Of a stretch of 64,000 nucleotides of DNA, positions 24,546 to 37,521 are shown piece after piece. Location of the stretch: assembly GCF_051401765.1 (NCBI RefSeq), contig NW_027480422.1, positions 25,686,001 to 25,750,000 of the forward strand, given 5' to 3'. How positions within the stretch are numbered: the first letter of the stretch is position 1; every line of letters starts with the position of its first letter. The notes under the pieces were generated by a model that was given only the letters and a program-made list of their open reading frames with translations, was not told the origin of the DNA and searched no databases. The position numbers and the translations under genes are program-made. The stretch comes from Calliopsis andreniformis. Its lineage: Eukaryota; Arthropoda; Insecta; Hymenoptera; Andrenidae.

Positions 24546-26869
24546 CACTCTAGGGCGTTTCTCCACCACATCGAATAGCTACGCCCTTAGAAGTCAACGC
24601 CTGAAGCATAAAATATTATATAAGTACAACAGTTTTTCCGTCGTATAACAGGAGTAATTGCAACCAGTGTGAAAGGCATGGTCATTTCTACGTTCCAGGC
24701 AACCTAGGCTTCACTCTAGGGCGTTGCTCCACCACATCGAATAGCTACGGCCTTAGGAGTCAACGCCAGAGGCATAAAATGCAAAATAAATACAACAGTT
24801 TTTCGATCGTATAACAAGAATAATTGCAGCCAGTGTGAAAGTGATGGTCATTTCTACATTCCGGGCAACCTAGGCTACACTCTAGGGCGTTGCTCCGCCA
24901 GATCGAATAGATAGGGCCTAAGAAGTCAACGCCAGAAGCATAAAATACAATATAAATAGAACAGTTTTTCCATTGTATAAAACGAATAATTGCAACCAGT
25001 GTGATAGTTATGGTCATTTCTACGTTCCGGGCAACCCAGGCTGCACTCTAGGGCGCTCCTCCGCCAGATCGAATAGCTAGGTCCTTAGAAGTCAACGCCA
25101 GAAGCATAAAATACAATATAAATACAACAGCTTTTCCATCGTATAAAATGAATAATTGCAAACAGCGTGAAAGTAATGGTCATTTCTACGTTCCGGGCAA
25201 CCTAGGCTTCACTCTGGGGCGTTGCTCAACCATATCGAATAGTTAGGGCCCAAGAACTTAACGCCAGAAGCGTAAAGTACAATAAAAATACAACAGCTTT
25301 TCCATCGTATAAAACGTATAATTGCAACCAGTGTGAAAGTTATGGTCATTTCTACGTTCCGGGCAACCTCGGCTTGACTCCAGGTCGTTGCTCCACCAGG
25401 TCGAATAGTTAGGGCCTTAGAAGTCACAGCCCGAAGCATAAAATACAATAAAGGTACAATAGTTTTTCCATCGTATAAAATGAATAATTGCAAACACTGT
25501 GAAGGTACTGGTCATTTCTACATTCCGGGTAACCTAGGCTTCACTTTAGGGCGTTGCTCCGCCAGATCGAATAGTTAGGGCCTTAGAAGTCAACGCCCGA
25601 AGCATAAAAGACAAAATAAATAGAACAGTTTTTCCATTGTATAAAACGAATAATTGCAACCAGTGTGAAAGTACTGGTCATTTCTACATTCCAGGCAACC
25701 TAGGCCTCACTCTAGGGCGTTGCTCCACCAGATCGAATAGCTAGGGACTTAGAAGTCAACGCCAGAAGCATAAAATACAATATAAGTACAACAGTTTTTC
25801 CATCGTATAAAATGAATAATTGCAACCAGTGTGAAGGTAATGGTCATTTCTACGTTTCGGGCAACCTAGGCTTCACTCTAGGGCGTTGCTCCATCACATC
25901 GAATAGCTACGGCCTTAGAAGTCAACGCCTGAAGCATAAAATATAACATAAATACAACAGTTTTTCCATCGTATAACAGGGATAATTGCAACCTGTGTGA
26001 AAGTAATGGTCATTACTACGTTCCGGGCAACCTAGGCATCACTCTTGGGCGTTGTGCCACCAGATCGAATAGTTAGGGCCTAAGAGTTCAACGCCGGAAG
26101 CATAAAATACGATATAAATACAACAGTTTTTCCACCGTATAAAACGAATAATTGCAACCAGTATGCAAGTTATGGTCATTTCTACGTTCCGGGCAACCTA
26201 GGCCTCACACTAGGGCGTTGCTCCACCAGATCGGATAGTTAGGGCCTAAGAACTCAACGCCAGAAGCATAAAATACGACATATGTACAACAGTTTCTCCA
26301 CCATATAAAACGAATAATTGCAACCAGTGTGAAGGTAATGGTCATTTCTACGTTCCGGGCAACCTCGGCTTCACTCTAGGGCGGTGCTCCACCAGGTCGA
26401 ATAGTTAGGGCCTAAGAAGTGAACGCAAGAAGCATAAAATACAAAATAGATACAACAGATTTTCCATCGTATAACTGGAGTAATTGCAACCAGTGTGAAA
26501 GTAATGGTCATTTCTACGTTCCGGGCAACCTAGGCTTCACTCTAGGGCGTTGGTCCACCAGATCCAATAGTTAGGGCCTAAGAAGTCAACGCCTGAAGCA
26601 TAAAATACGATATAAATACAACAGTTTTTCCTTCGTATAAAACGAATAATGGCAACCAGTGTGAAAGTTATGGTCATTTCTACGTTCCGGGCAACCTAGG
26701 CTTCACTCTAGATCGTTGCTCCACCAGATCGAATAGTTAGGGCCTTAGAAGTCAACGCCCGGAGCATAAAATACAATAAAGGTACAATAGTTTTTCCATC
26801 GTATAAAATGAATAATTGCAAACAGTGTGAAGGTACTGGTCATTTCTACATTCCGGGTAACCTTGGCTT
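24546..26869 (+). repeat. 14-mer higher-order repeat, unit 2
   Basis: 2324-bp copy of 22222-24545 with near identity over its whole length and no indels noticed. The shared state CACAGCCCGAAGC (25425; also 23101, but CACCGCCCG at 19281 and 27749) shows that units 1 and 2 are not simply a linear series from left to right. Confidence 0.93.
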
Positions 26870-28700
26870 CACTCTAGGGCGTTTCTCCACCACATCGAAT
26901 AGCTACGCCCTTAGAAGTCAACGCCTGAAGCATAAAATATTATATAAGTACAACAGTTTTTCCGTCGTATAACAGGAGTAATTGCAACCAGTGTGAAAGG
27001 CATGGTCATTTCTACGTTCCAGGCAACCTAGGCTTCACTCTAGGGCGTTGCTCCACCACATCGAATAGCTACGGCCTTAGGAGTCAACGCCAGAGGCATA
27101 AAATGCAAAATAAATACAACAGTTTTTCGATCGTATAACAAGAATAATTGCAGCCAGTGTGAAAGTGATGGTCATTTCTACATTCCGGGCAACCTAGGCT
27201 ACACTCTAGGGCGTTGCTCCGCCAGATCGAATAGATAGGGCCTAAGAAGTCAACGCCAGAAGCATAAAATACAATATAAATAGAACAGTTTTTCCATTGT
27301 ATAAAACGAATAATTGCAACCAGTGTGATAGTTATGGTCATTTCTACGTTCCGGGCAACCCAGGCTGCACTCTAGGGCGCTCCTCCGCCAGATCGAATAG
27401 CTAGGTCCTTAGAAGTCAACGCCAGAAGCATAAAATACAATATAAATACAACAGCTTTTCCATCGTATAAAATGAATAATTGCAAACAGCGTGAAAGTAA
27501 TGGTCATTTCTACGTTCCGGGCAACCTAGGCTTCACTCTGGGGCGTTGCTCAACCATATCGAATAGTTAGGGCCCAAGAACTTAACGCCAGAAGCGTAAA
27601 GTACAATAAAAATACAACAGCTTTTCCATCGTATAAAACGTATAATTGCAACCAGTGTGAAAGTTATGGTCATTTCTACGTTCCGGGCAACCTCGGCTTG
27701 ACTCCAGGTCGTTGCTCCACCAGGTCGAATAGTTAGGGCCTTAGAAGTCACCGCCCGAAGCATAAAATACAATAAAGGTACAATAGTTTTTCCATCGTAT
27801 AAAATGAATAATTGCAAACACTGTGAAGGTACTGGTCATTTCTACATTCCGGGTAACCTAGGCTTCACTTTAGGGCGTTGCTCCGCCAGATCGAATAGTT
27901 AGGGCCTTAGAAGTCAACGCCCGAAGCATAAAAGACAAAATAAATAGAACAGTTTTTCCATTGTATAAAACGAATAATTGCAACCAGTGTGAAAGTACTG
28001 GTCATTTCTACATTCCAGGCAACCTAGGCCTCACTCTAGGGCGTTGCTCCACCAGATCGAATAGCTAGGGACTTAGAAGTCAACGCCAGAAGCATAAAAT
28101 ACAATATAAGTACAACAGTTTTTCCATCGTATAAAATGAATAATGGCAACCAGTGTGAAGGTAATGGTCATTTCTACGTTCCGGGCAACCTCGGCTTCAC
28201 TCTAGGGCGGTGCTCCACCAGGTCGAATAGTTAGGGCCTAAGAAGTGAACGCAAGAAGCATAAAATACAAAATAAATACAACAGATTTTCCATCGTATAA
28301 CTGGAGTAATTGCAACCAGTGTGAAAGTAATGGTCATTTCTACGTTCCGGGCAACCTAGGCTTCACTCTAGGGCGTTGGTCCACCAGATCCAATAGTTAG
28401 GGCCTAAGAAGTCAACGCCTGAAGCATAAAATACGATATAAATACAACAGTTTTTCCTTCGTATAAAACGAATAATGGCAACCAGTGTGAAAGTTATGGT
28501 CATTTCTACGTTCCGGGCAACCTAGGCTTCACTCTAGATCGTTGCTCCACCAGATCGAATAGTTAGGGCCTTAGAAGTCAACGCCCGAAGCATAAAATAC
28601 AATAAAGGTACAATAGTTTTTCCATCGCATAAAATGAATAATTGCAAACAGTGTGAAGGTACTGGTCATTTCTACATTCCGGGTAACCTTGGCTTCACTC
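26870..28700 (+). repeat. 14-mer higher-order repeat, unit 3 (11 monomers)
   Basis: Follows the 14-mer order until about 28136, then skips 498 bp (3 monomers): GAATAATGGCAACCAGTGTG joins the monomer with GAAGG and CTCGGCTTCACTC directly. Before the junction the offset to unit 2 is 2324; after it the offset is 1826. It ends near 28700, where CTGGGGCGTTGGTCCAGCAG replaces CTAGGGCGTTTCTCC. Confidence 0.9.
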
Positions 28701-31700
28701 TGGGGCGTTGGTCCAGCAGATCGAATAGTTAGGGCCTTAGAAGTCAACGGCCGAATCATAAAATACGATATATGTACAACAGTTTTTCCATCGTATAAAA
28801 CGAATAATTGCAACCAGTGTGAAAGTAATGGCCATTTCTACGTTCCGGGCAACCTAGGCTTCACTCTAGGGCGTTGCTCCACCACATCGAATAGCTACGG
28901 CCTTAGAGGTCAACGCCTGAATCATAAACTACAATAAAAATACCACAGTTTTTTAATCGTATAAAATGAATAATTGCAAACAGTGTGGAAGTAATGGTCA
29001 TTTCTACGTTCCGGGCAACCTAGGCTTCACTCTAGGGCGTTGCTCGGCCAAATCGAATAGCTAGGGCCTTAGAAGTCAACGCCAGAAGCATAAAGTACAA
29101 TAAAAATACAACAGCTTTTCCATTGTATAAAAGGGATAATTGCAACCAGTGTGAAAGTTATGGTCATTTCTACGTTCCGGGCAACCTCGGCTTCACTCTA
29201 GGGCGGTGCTCCATCAGGTCGAATAGATAGGGCCTAAGTAGTGAACGCAAGAAGCATAAAATACAGTATAAATACAACAGATTTTCCATCGTATAACTGG
29301 AGTAATTGCAACCAGTGTGAAAGTAATGGTCATTTCTACGGTCCGGGCAACCTAGGCTTCACCCTAGGGCGCTGTTCCACAAGATCCAATAGTTAGGGCC
29401 TAAGAAGCTAACGCCAGAAGCATAAAATACGATATACGGACAACAGTTTTTCCATCGTATAAAACGAATAATTGCAACCAGTGTGAAAGTAATGGCCACT
29501 TCTACGTTCCGGGAAACCTAGGCTTCACCCCAGGGCGTTGCTCTACCAGATCGAATAGTTAGGGCCTGAGAAGTCAACGCCAGAAGCATAAAATACGATA
29601 TATGTACAACAGTTTTTCCATCGTATATCACGAATAATTGCAACCAGAGTGAAAGTAATGGGCACTTCTACGTTCCGGGCATCCTAGACTTAACTCTGAG
29701 GCATCGCTCCACCAGATCGAATACATAGGGCCTTAGAAGTCAACGCCAGAAGCATAAAGCACAATAAAAATCCAACAGTTTGTTCATCGTATAACAGGAA
29801 TAATTGCAACCAGTGTGAAAGTAATTGTCATTTCCACGTTACGGGCAACCTAGGCTTCGCTCTAGGGCGTTGCACCACCACATCGAATAGTTAGGGCCTT
29901 AGAAGAGAATGCCAGATGCATAAAATACAATATAAATAGAACAGTTTTTCCATTGTATAAAACGAATAATTGCAACCAGTGTGATAGTTATGGTCATTTC
30001 TACATTCAGGGCAACCCAAGCTGCACTCTAGGGCGCTGCTCCGCCAGATCGAATAGTTAGGGCCCAAGAACTTAACGCCAGAAGCGTAAAGTACAATAAA
30101 AATACAACAGCTTTTCCATCGTATAAAACGGATAATTGCAACCAGTGTGAAAGTTATGGTCATTTCTACGTTCCGGGCAACCTCGGCTTGACTCCAGGTC
30201 GTTGCTCCACCGGATCGAATAGTTAGGGCCTTAGAAGTCAACGCCCGAAGCATAAAATACAATAAAGGTACAATAGTTTTTCCATCGTATAAAATGAATA
30301 ATAGCAAACAGTGTGAAGGTACTGGTCATTTCTACATTCCGGGTAACCTAGGCTTCACTCTAGGGCGTTGCTCCGACAGATCGAATAGTCAGCGCCTTAG
30401 AAGTCAACGCCCGAAGCATAAAAGACAAAATAAATAGAACAGTTTTTCCATTGTATAAAACGAATAATTGCAACCAGTGTGAAAGTACTGGTCATTTCTA
30501 CATTCCAGGCAACATAGGCCTCACTCTAGGGCGTTGCTCCACCAGATCGAATAGCTAGGGCCTTAGAAGTCAACGCCAGAAGCATAAAATACAATAAAAA
30601 TACAACAGTTTTTCCATCGTATAGCATGAATAATTGAAACCAGTGTGAAAGTGATGGCCATTTCCAAATTCCGGGTAACCTTGGCTTCATTCTAGGTGGT
30701 TGTTCTACCAGATCGTACAGTTAGGGCCTAGGAAGTCAACGCCAGAAGCATAAAATACAATATAAATACAACAGTTTTTCCATCGTATAAAATGAATAAT
30801 TGCAAACAGTGTGAAACTAATGGTCATTTCTACGTTCCGGGAAACCTAGGCTTCACTCTATGGCGTTGCGCCACCACATCGAATAGTTAGGGCCTTAAAA
30901 GTCAACGCCAGAAGAATAAAATACAATATAAATACAACAGTATTTCCATCGTATAAAATGAATAATTGCAAACAGTGTGAAAGTAATGGTCATTTCTACG
31001 TTCCGGGCAATCCAGACTTCACTCTAGGGCGTTGCTCCACTGGATCGAATAGTTAGCGCCTTAGAAGTCAACGCCAGATGCATAAAATACAATATAAATA
31101 CAACAGCTTTTCCATCGTCTAAAACGAATAATTGCAACCAGTGTGGAAGTAATGGCCATTTCAGCGTTACGGGCATCCTAGACTTAACTCTGAGGCATTG
31201 CTCCACCAGATCGAATAGATAGGGCCTTAGAAGTCAACGCCAGAAGCATAAAGCACAATAAAAATCCAACAGTTTTTCCATCGCATAACAGGAATAATTG
31301 CAAACAGTGTGAAGGTAATAGTCATTTCTACGCTCCGGTAAACCTAGGCTTCACTCTAGGGCGTCGTTCCACCACATCGAATAGCTGCGGCCTTAGAAGT
31401 CAACGCCAGAAGCATAAAATACAATATAAATACAACAGTTTTTGAATCGTATAACAGGAATAATTGCAAACAGTGTGAAAGATATGGTCATTTCTACGTT
31501 TCGGGCAACCTAGGCCTCACTCTAGGGCGATGCTCCACCGGATCGAATATTTAGGGCCTAAGAAGTCAACGCCAGAAGCATAAAGTACAATAAAAATACA
31601 ACAGTTTTTCCATCGTACAGCATGAATAATTGAAACCAGAGTGAAAGTGATGGCCATTTCTACTTTCCGGGCAACCTTGGCTTCATTCTAGGTCGTTGTT

Positions 31701-33204
31701 CCACCAGGTCGAACAGTTAGGCCCTAAGAAGTCAACGCCAGAAGCATAAAATACAATACAAATACAACAGTTTTTCCATCGTATAAAATGAATAATTGCA
31801 AACAGTGTGAAACTAATGGTCATTTCTACGTTCCGGGCAACCTAGGCTTCACTCTAGGGCGTTGCTCTACCAGATCGAATACATAGTGCCATAGAAGTCA
31901 ACGCCAGAAGCATAAAGTACATTAAAAATCCAACAGTTTGTCCATCGTATAACAGGAGTAATTGCCACCAGTGTGAAAGTGATGGACATTTCTGCATTCC
32001 GGGCAACCTAGGCTTCACTCTAGGGCGTTGCTCCTCCAGATAGAATAGTTAGGCCCAGGAAGTCAACGCCAGAAGCATAAAATAAAATATAAATACAACA
32101 GTTTTTCCCTTGTATAACAGGAATAATTGCAACCAGTGTGAAAGGTATGGTCATTTCTACGTTCCGGGCAACCTAGGCTTCAGTCTAGGGCCTGGTTCCC
32201 CCAGATCGAATAGTTAGGGCCTAAGAAGCCTACGCCAGAAGCATAAAATACAATATAAACACCACAGTTTTTCCATCGTATAACGGGAATAATTGCAAGC
32301 AGAGTGAAGGTGATGGTCATTTCTAAGTTCCGGGCAACCTAGGCTTCACTCTAGAGCGTTGCTCCACCAGATCGAATGGCTAGCACCTTAGAAGTCAACG
32401 CCAGAAGCACAAAATAAAATAAAAATACAACAGTTTTTGAATCGTATAACAGGAATAATTGCAAACAGTGTGAAAGATATGGTCATTTCTACGTTTCGGG
32501 CAACCTAGGCCTCACTCTAGGGCGATGCTCCACCGGATCGAATATTTAGGGCCTAAGAAGTCAACGCCAGAAGCATAAAATACAATAAAAATACAAAAGT
32601 TTTTCCATCGTATAACAGGAATAATTGCAAACAGTGTGAAAGTGATGGCCATTTCTACGTTCCGGGCAACCTTGGCTTCATTCTAGGTCGTCGTTCCACC
32701 AGATCGAATAGCTACGTCCTTAGAAGTCAACGCCAGAAGCATAAAATACAATATAAATGCGACAGATCTTCCATCGTATAAAATGAATAGTTGCAATCAG
32801 TGCGAAAATAATGTATCTTTTCTACGTTCCGTGCAACCTAGGCTTGACTCTGGGGCGTTGCTCCACCAGATCGAATAGGTAGGGCCATAGAAGTCAATGC
32901 CCGAATAAAAGAATACAATATAAATACAACAGTTTTTCTATCGTATAAAATGAATAATTGCAAACAGTGTGAAAGTAATGGTCACTTCTACTGCTCGGGC
33001 AACTGAGGCTTCACTCTATGCCGTTGTTCTACCAGATCGAATAGCTACGGCCTTAGAAGTCAACGCCAGAAGCACAAAATAAAATAAAAATACAAGAGTT
33101 ATTCCATCGTATAACAGGAATAATTACAACCTGTGTGAAAGTAATGGGCATTTCTACGCTCCGTGCAACCTAGGCTTCACTCTAGGGCGTTGGTCCACCC
33201 GGCC
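28701..33204 (+). repeat. Diverged satellite mosaic
   Basis: About 27 monomers between the 14-mer and 26-mer arrays. 29890-30560 is a relative of the 14-mer (GTACAATAGTTTTTCC, TTGACTCCAGGTCG, GGGTAACCTAGG) with more substitutions. 30790-31250 carries the CCACTGGATCG block also found at 6.1, 34.5 and 38.8 kb. 31441 and 32436 mark a 6-monomer-spaced duplication (TTTGAATCGTATAACAGG, then CGATGCTCCACCGGATCG). No non-satellite sequence is seen. Confidence 0.85.
32735..32920 (+). repeat. Unusually diverged monomer
   Basis: It has GCGACAGATCTTCCATCG, then GCGAAAATAATGTATCTTTT where the consensus has GAAAGTAATGGTCATTT (1-bp gain and several changes), GTTCCGTGCAACC, and then CCGAATAAAAGAATAC where the consensus has CGAAGCATAAAATAC. 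The first motif recurs at about 60157, but the aberrant TATCTTTT part does not. Confidence 0.7.
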
Positions 33205-36200
33205 GAATAGTTAGGGCCTTAGAAAACAACTCCAGACTCATCAAATACAATATAAATACAACAGTTTTTCCACGGTATAAAACGAATAATTGCAACCAGT
33301 ATGAAAGTTATGGTCATTTATACGTTACGGGCAACCTAGGCTACACCCTAGGGCGTTACTCCACCAAATCGAATAGTTAGGGCCTAAGAAGTCAACGCCA
33401 GAAGCATAAAATACAAAATAAATACAACAGTTTTTCCATCGTATAACAAGAATAATTGCAACCAGTGTGAGAGTGATGGTCATTTCTACATTCCGGGAAA
33501 CCTAGGCTTCACTCTAGGGCGTTGCTCCACCAGATCGAATACATAGTGCCATAGAAGTCAACGCCAGAAGCATAAAGTGCATTAAAAATCCAACAGTTTG
33601 TCCATCGTATAACAGGAGTAATTGCCACCAGTGTGAAAGTGATGGTCATTTCTGCATTCCGGGCAACCTCGGCTTCACTCTAGGGCGTTGCTCCTCCAGA
33701 TAGAATAGCTAGGGTCCAGGAAGTCAACGCCAGAAGCATAAAATAAAATATAAATACAACAGTTTTTCCCTTGTATAACAGGAATAATTGCAACCAGTGT
33801 GAAAGGTATGGTCATTTCTACGTTCCGGGCAACCTAGGCTTCACTCTAGGGCGTTGCTCCACCTCATCGGATAGCTGCGGCCTTAGAAGTCAACGCCAGA
33901 AGCATAAAATACAATAAAAGTACATCAGTTTTTCCATCGTATAACAGGAATAATTGCAACCAGTGTGAAAGGTATTATCATTTCTACGTTCCGGGCAACC
34001 TAGGCTTCACTCTAGGGCGTTGCTCCTCCAGATAGAATAGTTAGGGCCCAGGAAGTCAACGCCAGAAGCATAAAATAAAATATAAATACAACAGTTTTTC
34101 CCTTGTATATCAGGAATAATTGCAACCAGTGTGAAAGGTATGGTCATTTCTACGTTCCGGGCAACCTAGGCTTCACTCTATGGCGTTGTTCTACCAGATC
34201 GAATAGCTACGGCCTTAGAAGTCAACGCCAGAAGCATAAAATACAATATAAATACAACAGTTTTTCCATCGTATAAAATGAATAATTGCAAACAGTGTGA
34301 AACTAATGGTCATTTCTACGTCCCGGGCAACCTAGGCTTCACTCTAGGGCGTTGCGCCACCACATCGAATAGTTAGGGCCTTAAAAGTCAATGCCAGAGG
34401 AATAAAATACAATATAAATACAACAGTTTTTCCATCGTATAAAATGAATAATTGCAAACAGTGTGAAAGTAATGGCCATTTCTACGTTCCGGGCAATCTC
34501 GACTTCACTCTAGGGCGTTGCTCCACTGGATGGAATAGTTAGGGCCTAAGAAGTCAACGCCAGATGCATAAAATACAATATAAATGCAACAGCTTTTCCA
34601 TCGTCTAAAACGAATAATTGCAACCAGTGTGAAAGTAATGGCCATTTCAGCGTGTACGGGCATCCTAGACTTAACTCTAAGGCATTGCTCCACCAGATCG
34701 AATAGATAGGGCCTTAGAAGTCAACGCCAGAAGCATAAAGAACAATAAAAATCCAACAGTTTTTCCATCGCATAACAGGAATAATTGCAAACAGTGTGAA
34801 GGTAATAGTCATGTCTACGCTCCGGTAAACCTAGGCTTCACTCTAGGGCGTTGCTCCACCAGATCTGGTAGTTAGGGGCTTAGACGTCAACGCCAGAAGC
34901 ATAAAATAAGATAAAAATACAACACTTTTTCCATCGCACTCAATTAATGATTGCAAACATTGTGAAAGTAACCGTCATTTCTACGTTCCGGGCAACCTAG
35001 GCTTCACTCTAGGGCGATGCTCCACCGGACCGAATATTTAGGGCCTTAGAAAACAACTCCAGACGCATAAAATACAATAAAAGTACATCAGTTTTTCTAT
35101 CGTATGACAGGAATAATTGCAACCAGAGTGAAAGTGATGGTCATTTCTACGTTCCGGGCGACCTAGGCTACACTCTAGGGCGTCGCTCCACCAGATCGGA
35201 TAGCTAGGGCCTTAGAAGTCAACGCCCGAAGCATAAAATACAATAAAAATACAACAGTTTTTCCATCGTATAAAAGGAATAATTGCAACCAGTGTGAAAG
35301 TAACGGCCATTTCTACGTTCCGGGCATCCTAGACTTAACACTGAGGCATTGCTCCACTAGATCGAATACATAGGGCCTAAGAAGTCAACGCCAGAAGCAT
35401 AAAGTACATTAAAAATCCAACAGTTTGTCCATCGTATAACAGGAATAATTGCCACCAGTGTGAAAGTGATGGTCATTTCTGCATTCCGGTCAACCTAGGC
35501 TTCACTCTAGGGCGTTGCTCCTCCAGATAGAGTAGCTAGGGCCCAGGAAGTCAACGCCAGAAGCATAAGATACAATATAAATACAACAGTTTTTCCCTTG
35601 TATATCAGGAATAATTGCAACCAGTGTGAAAGGTATGGTCATTTCTACGTTCCGGGCAACCTAGGCTTCACTCTAGGGCGTTGCTCCACCACATCGGATA
35701 GCTGCGGCCATAGAAGTCAACGCCAGAAGCATAAAATACAATATAAATACAACAGTTTTTCAATCGTATAACAGGAATAATTGCAAACAGTGTGAAAGAT
35801 ATGGTCATTTCTACGTTGCGGGCATCCTAGGCTTCACTCTAGGGCATTGCTCCACCACATCGAATAGCTACGGCCTTAGAAGTCAACGCCATAACTATAA
35901 AAAGCAATATAAATACAACAGTTTTTCCATTGTATAACAGGGATAATTGCAACCAGTGTGAAAGTGATAGTCATTTCTACGTTCCGGGCAACCTAGGCTT
36001 CACTCTGGGGCGTGGTTCCCCCAGATCGAATAGTTAGGGCCTAAGAAGCCTACGCCAGAAGCATAAAATACAATATAAATGCCACAGTTTTTCCATCGTA
36101 TAACAGGAATAATTGCAACCAGAGTGAAGGTGATGGACAGTTCTAAGTTCCGGGCAACCTAGGCTTCACTCTAGAGCGTTGCTCCACCAGATCGAATAGC

Positions 36201-37521
36201 TAGGACCTTAGAAGTCAACGCCAGAAGCACAAAATAAAATAAAAATACAAGAGTTATTCCATCGTATAACAGGAATAATTGCAAACAGTGTGAAGGTAAT
36301 GGTCATTTCTACGTTCCGGGCAATCTAGACTTCACTCTAGGGCGTTGCTCCACCGGATCGAATAGTTAGGGCCTTAGAAGTCAACGCCCGAACCATAAAA
36401 TACAAAATTAATACAACAGTTTTACCATTGTATAAAACGAGTGATTGCAACCCGAGTGAAACATATGGTCATTTCTACGATCCGTGCAACATAGGATGCA
36501 CTCTAGGGCGTTGCTCCACCACATCGATTAGCTACGGCCTTAGAAGTCAACGCCAGAAGCATAAAATACAATATAAATACAACAGCTTTTCCATCGTCTA
36601 TAACGAATAACTGCAACCAGTGTGAAAGTAATGGCCATTTCAACGTTACGGGCATCCTAGACTTAACTCTGAGGCATTGCTCCGCCAGATCGAATAGATA
36701 GGGCCTTAGAAGTCAACGCCAGAATCATACAGTACAATAAGAATCCAACAGTTTTTCCATCGTATAACGGGAAAAATTGCAAACAGTGTGAAGGTAATAG
36801 TCAGTTCTACGCTCCGGTCAACCTAGGCTTCACTCTAGGGCGTTGCTCCACCAGATCGAATAGTTAGGGCCTTAGAAGTCAACGCCAGAAGCATAAAATA
36901 AAATAAAAATACAACAGTTGTTCCATCGTATAACAGGAATAATTACAACCTGTGTGAAATTAATGGGCATTTCTACGTTCCGTGCAACTTAGGCTTCACT
37001 CTAGGGCGTTGCTCCACCAGGTCGGATAGTTAGAGCCTTAGAAAACAACTCCAGACGCATAAAATACAATAAAAATACATCAGTTTTTCCATCGTATAAC
37101 AGGAATAATTGCAATCAGAGTGAAAGTGATGGTCATTTCTACGTTCCTTGCGACCTAGCCTACACTCTAGGGCGTTGCTCCACCAGATCGGATAGCTAGG
37201 GCCTTAGAAGTCAACGCCCGAAGCATAAAATGCAAAATTAATAGAACAGTTTTTCAATTGTATAAAACGAATGATTGCAACCAGAGTGAAACTTATGGTC
37301 ATTTCTACTATCTGGGCAAGCTAGGCCTCACTCTAGGGCGATGCTCCACCGGATCGAATATTTAGGGCCTAAGAAGTCAACGCCAAAAGCATAAAATACA
37401 ATAAAAATACAACAGTTTTTCCATCGTATAGCATGAATAATTGCAACCAGAGTGAAAGTAATGGTCATTTCTACGTTCCGGGCAACCTAGGCTTCACTCT
37501 AGGGCGTTGCACCACCACATC
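33205..37521 (+). repeat. 26-mer higher-order repeat, copy 1
   Basis: 4317 bp, 26 x 166 plus 1. It starts at GAATAGTTAGGGCCTTAG followed by AAAACAACTCCAGACTC and includes CTCCTCCAGATAGAATAG, CCACTGGATGG, TTCAGCGTGTACGGGC (a 1-bp insertion that explains the extra base), TCGCACTCAATTAATG, GGTTCCCCCAG and TCTACTATCTGGGCAAGC. The same order repeats at an offset of 4317. Confidence 0.92.

Noticed and set aside
29891..30307. Longest open reading frame, 138 codons on the minus strand, and the recurring 60-94-codon frames on both strands
   Set aside because: They are chance openings in the satellite. 166 is not a multiple of 3, so each monomer is read in a different frame. The frames recur only because the higher-order units recur, and they have no initiation context, recognisable domain or neighbouring gene features.
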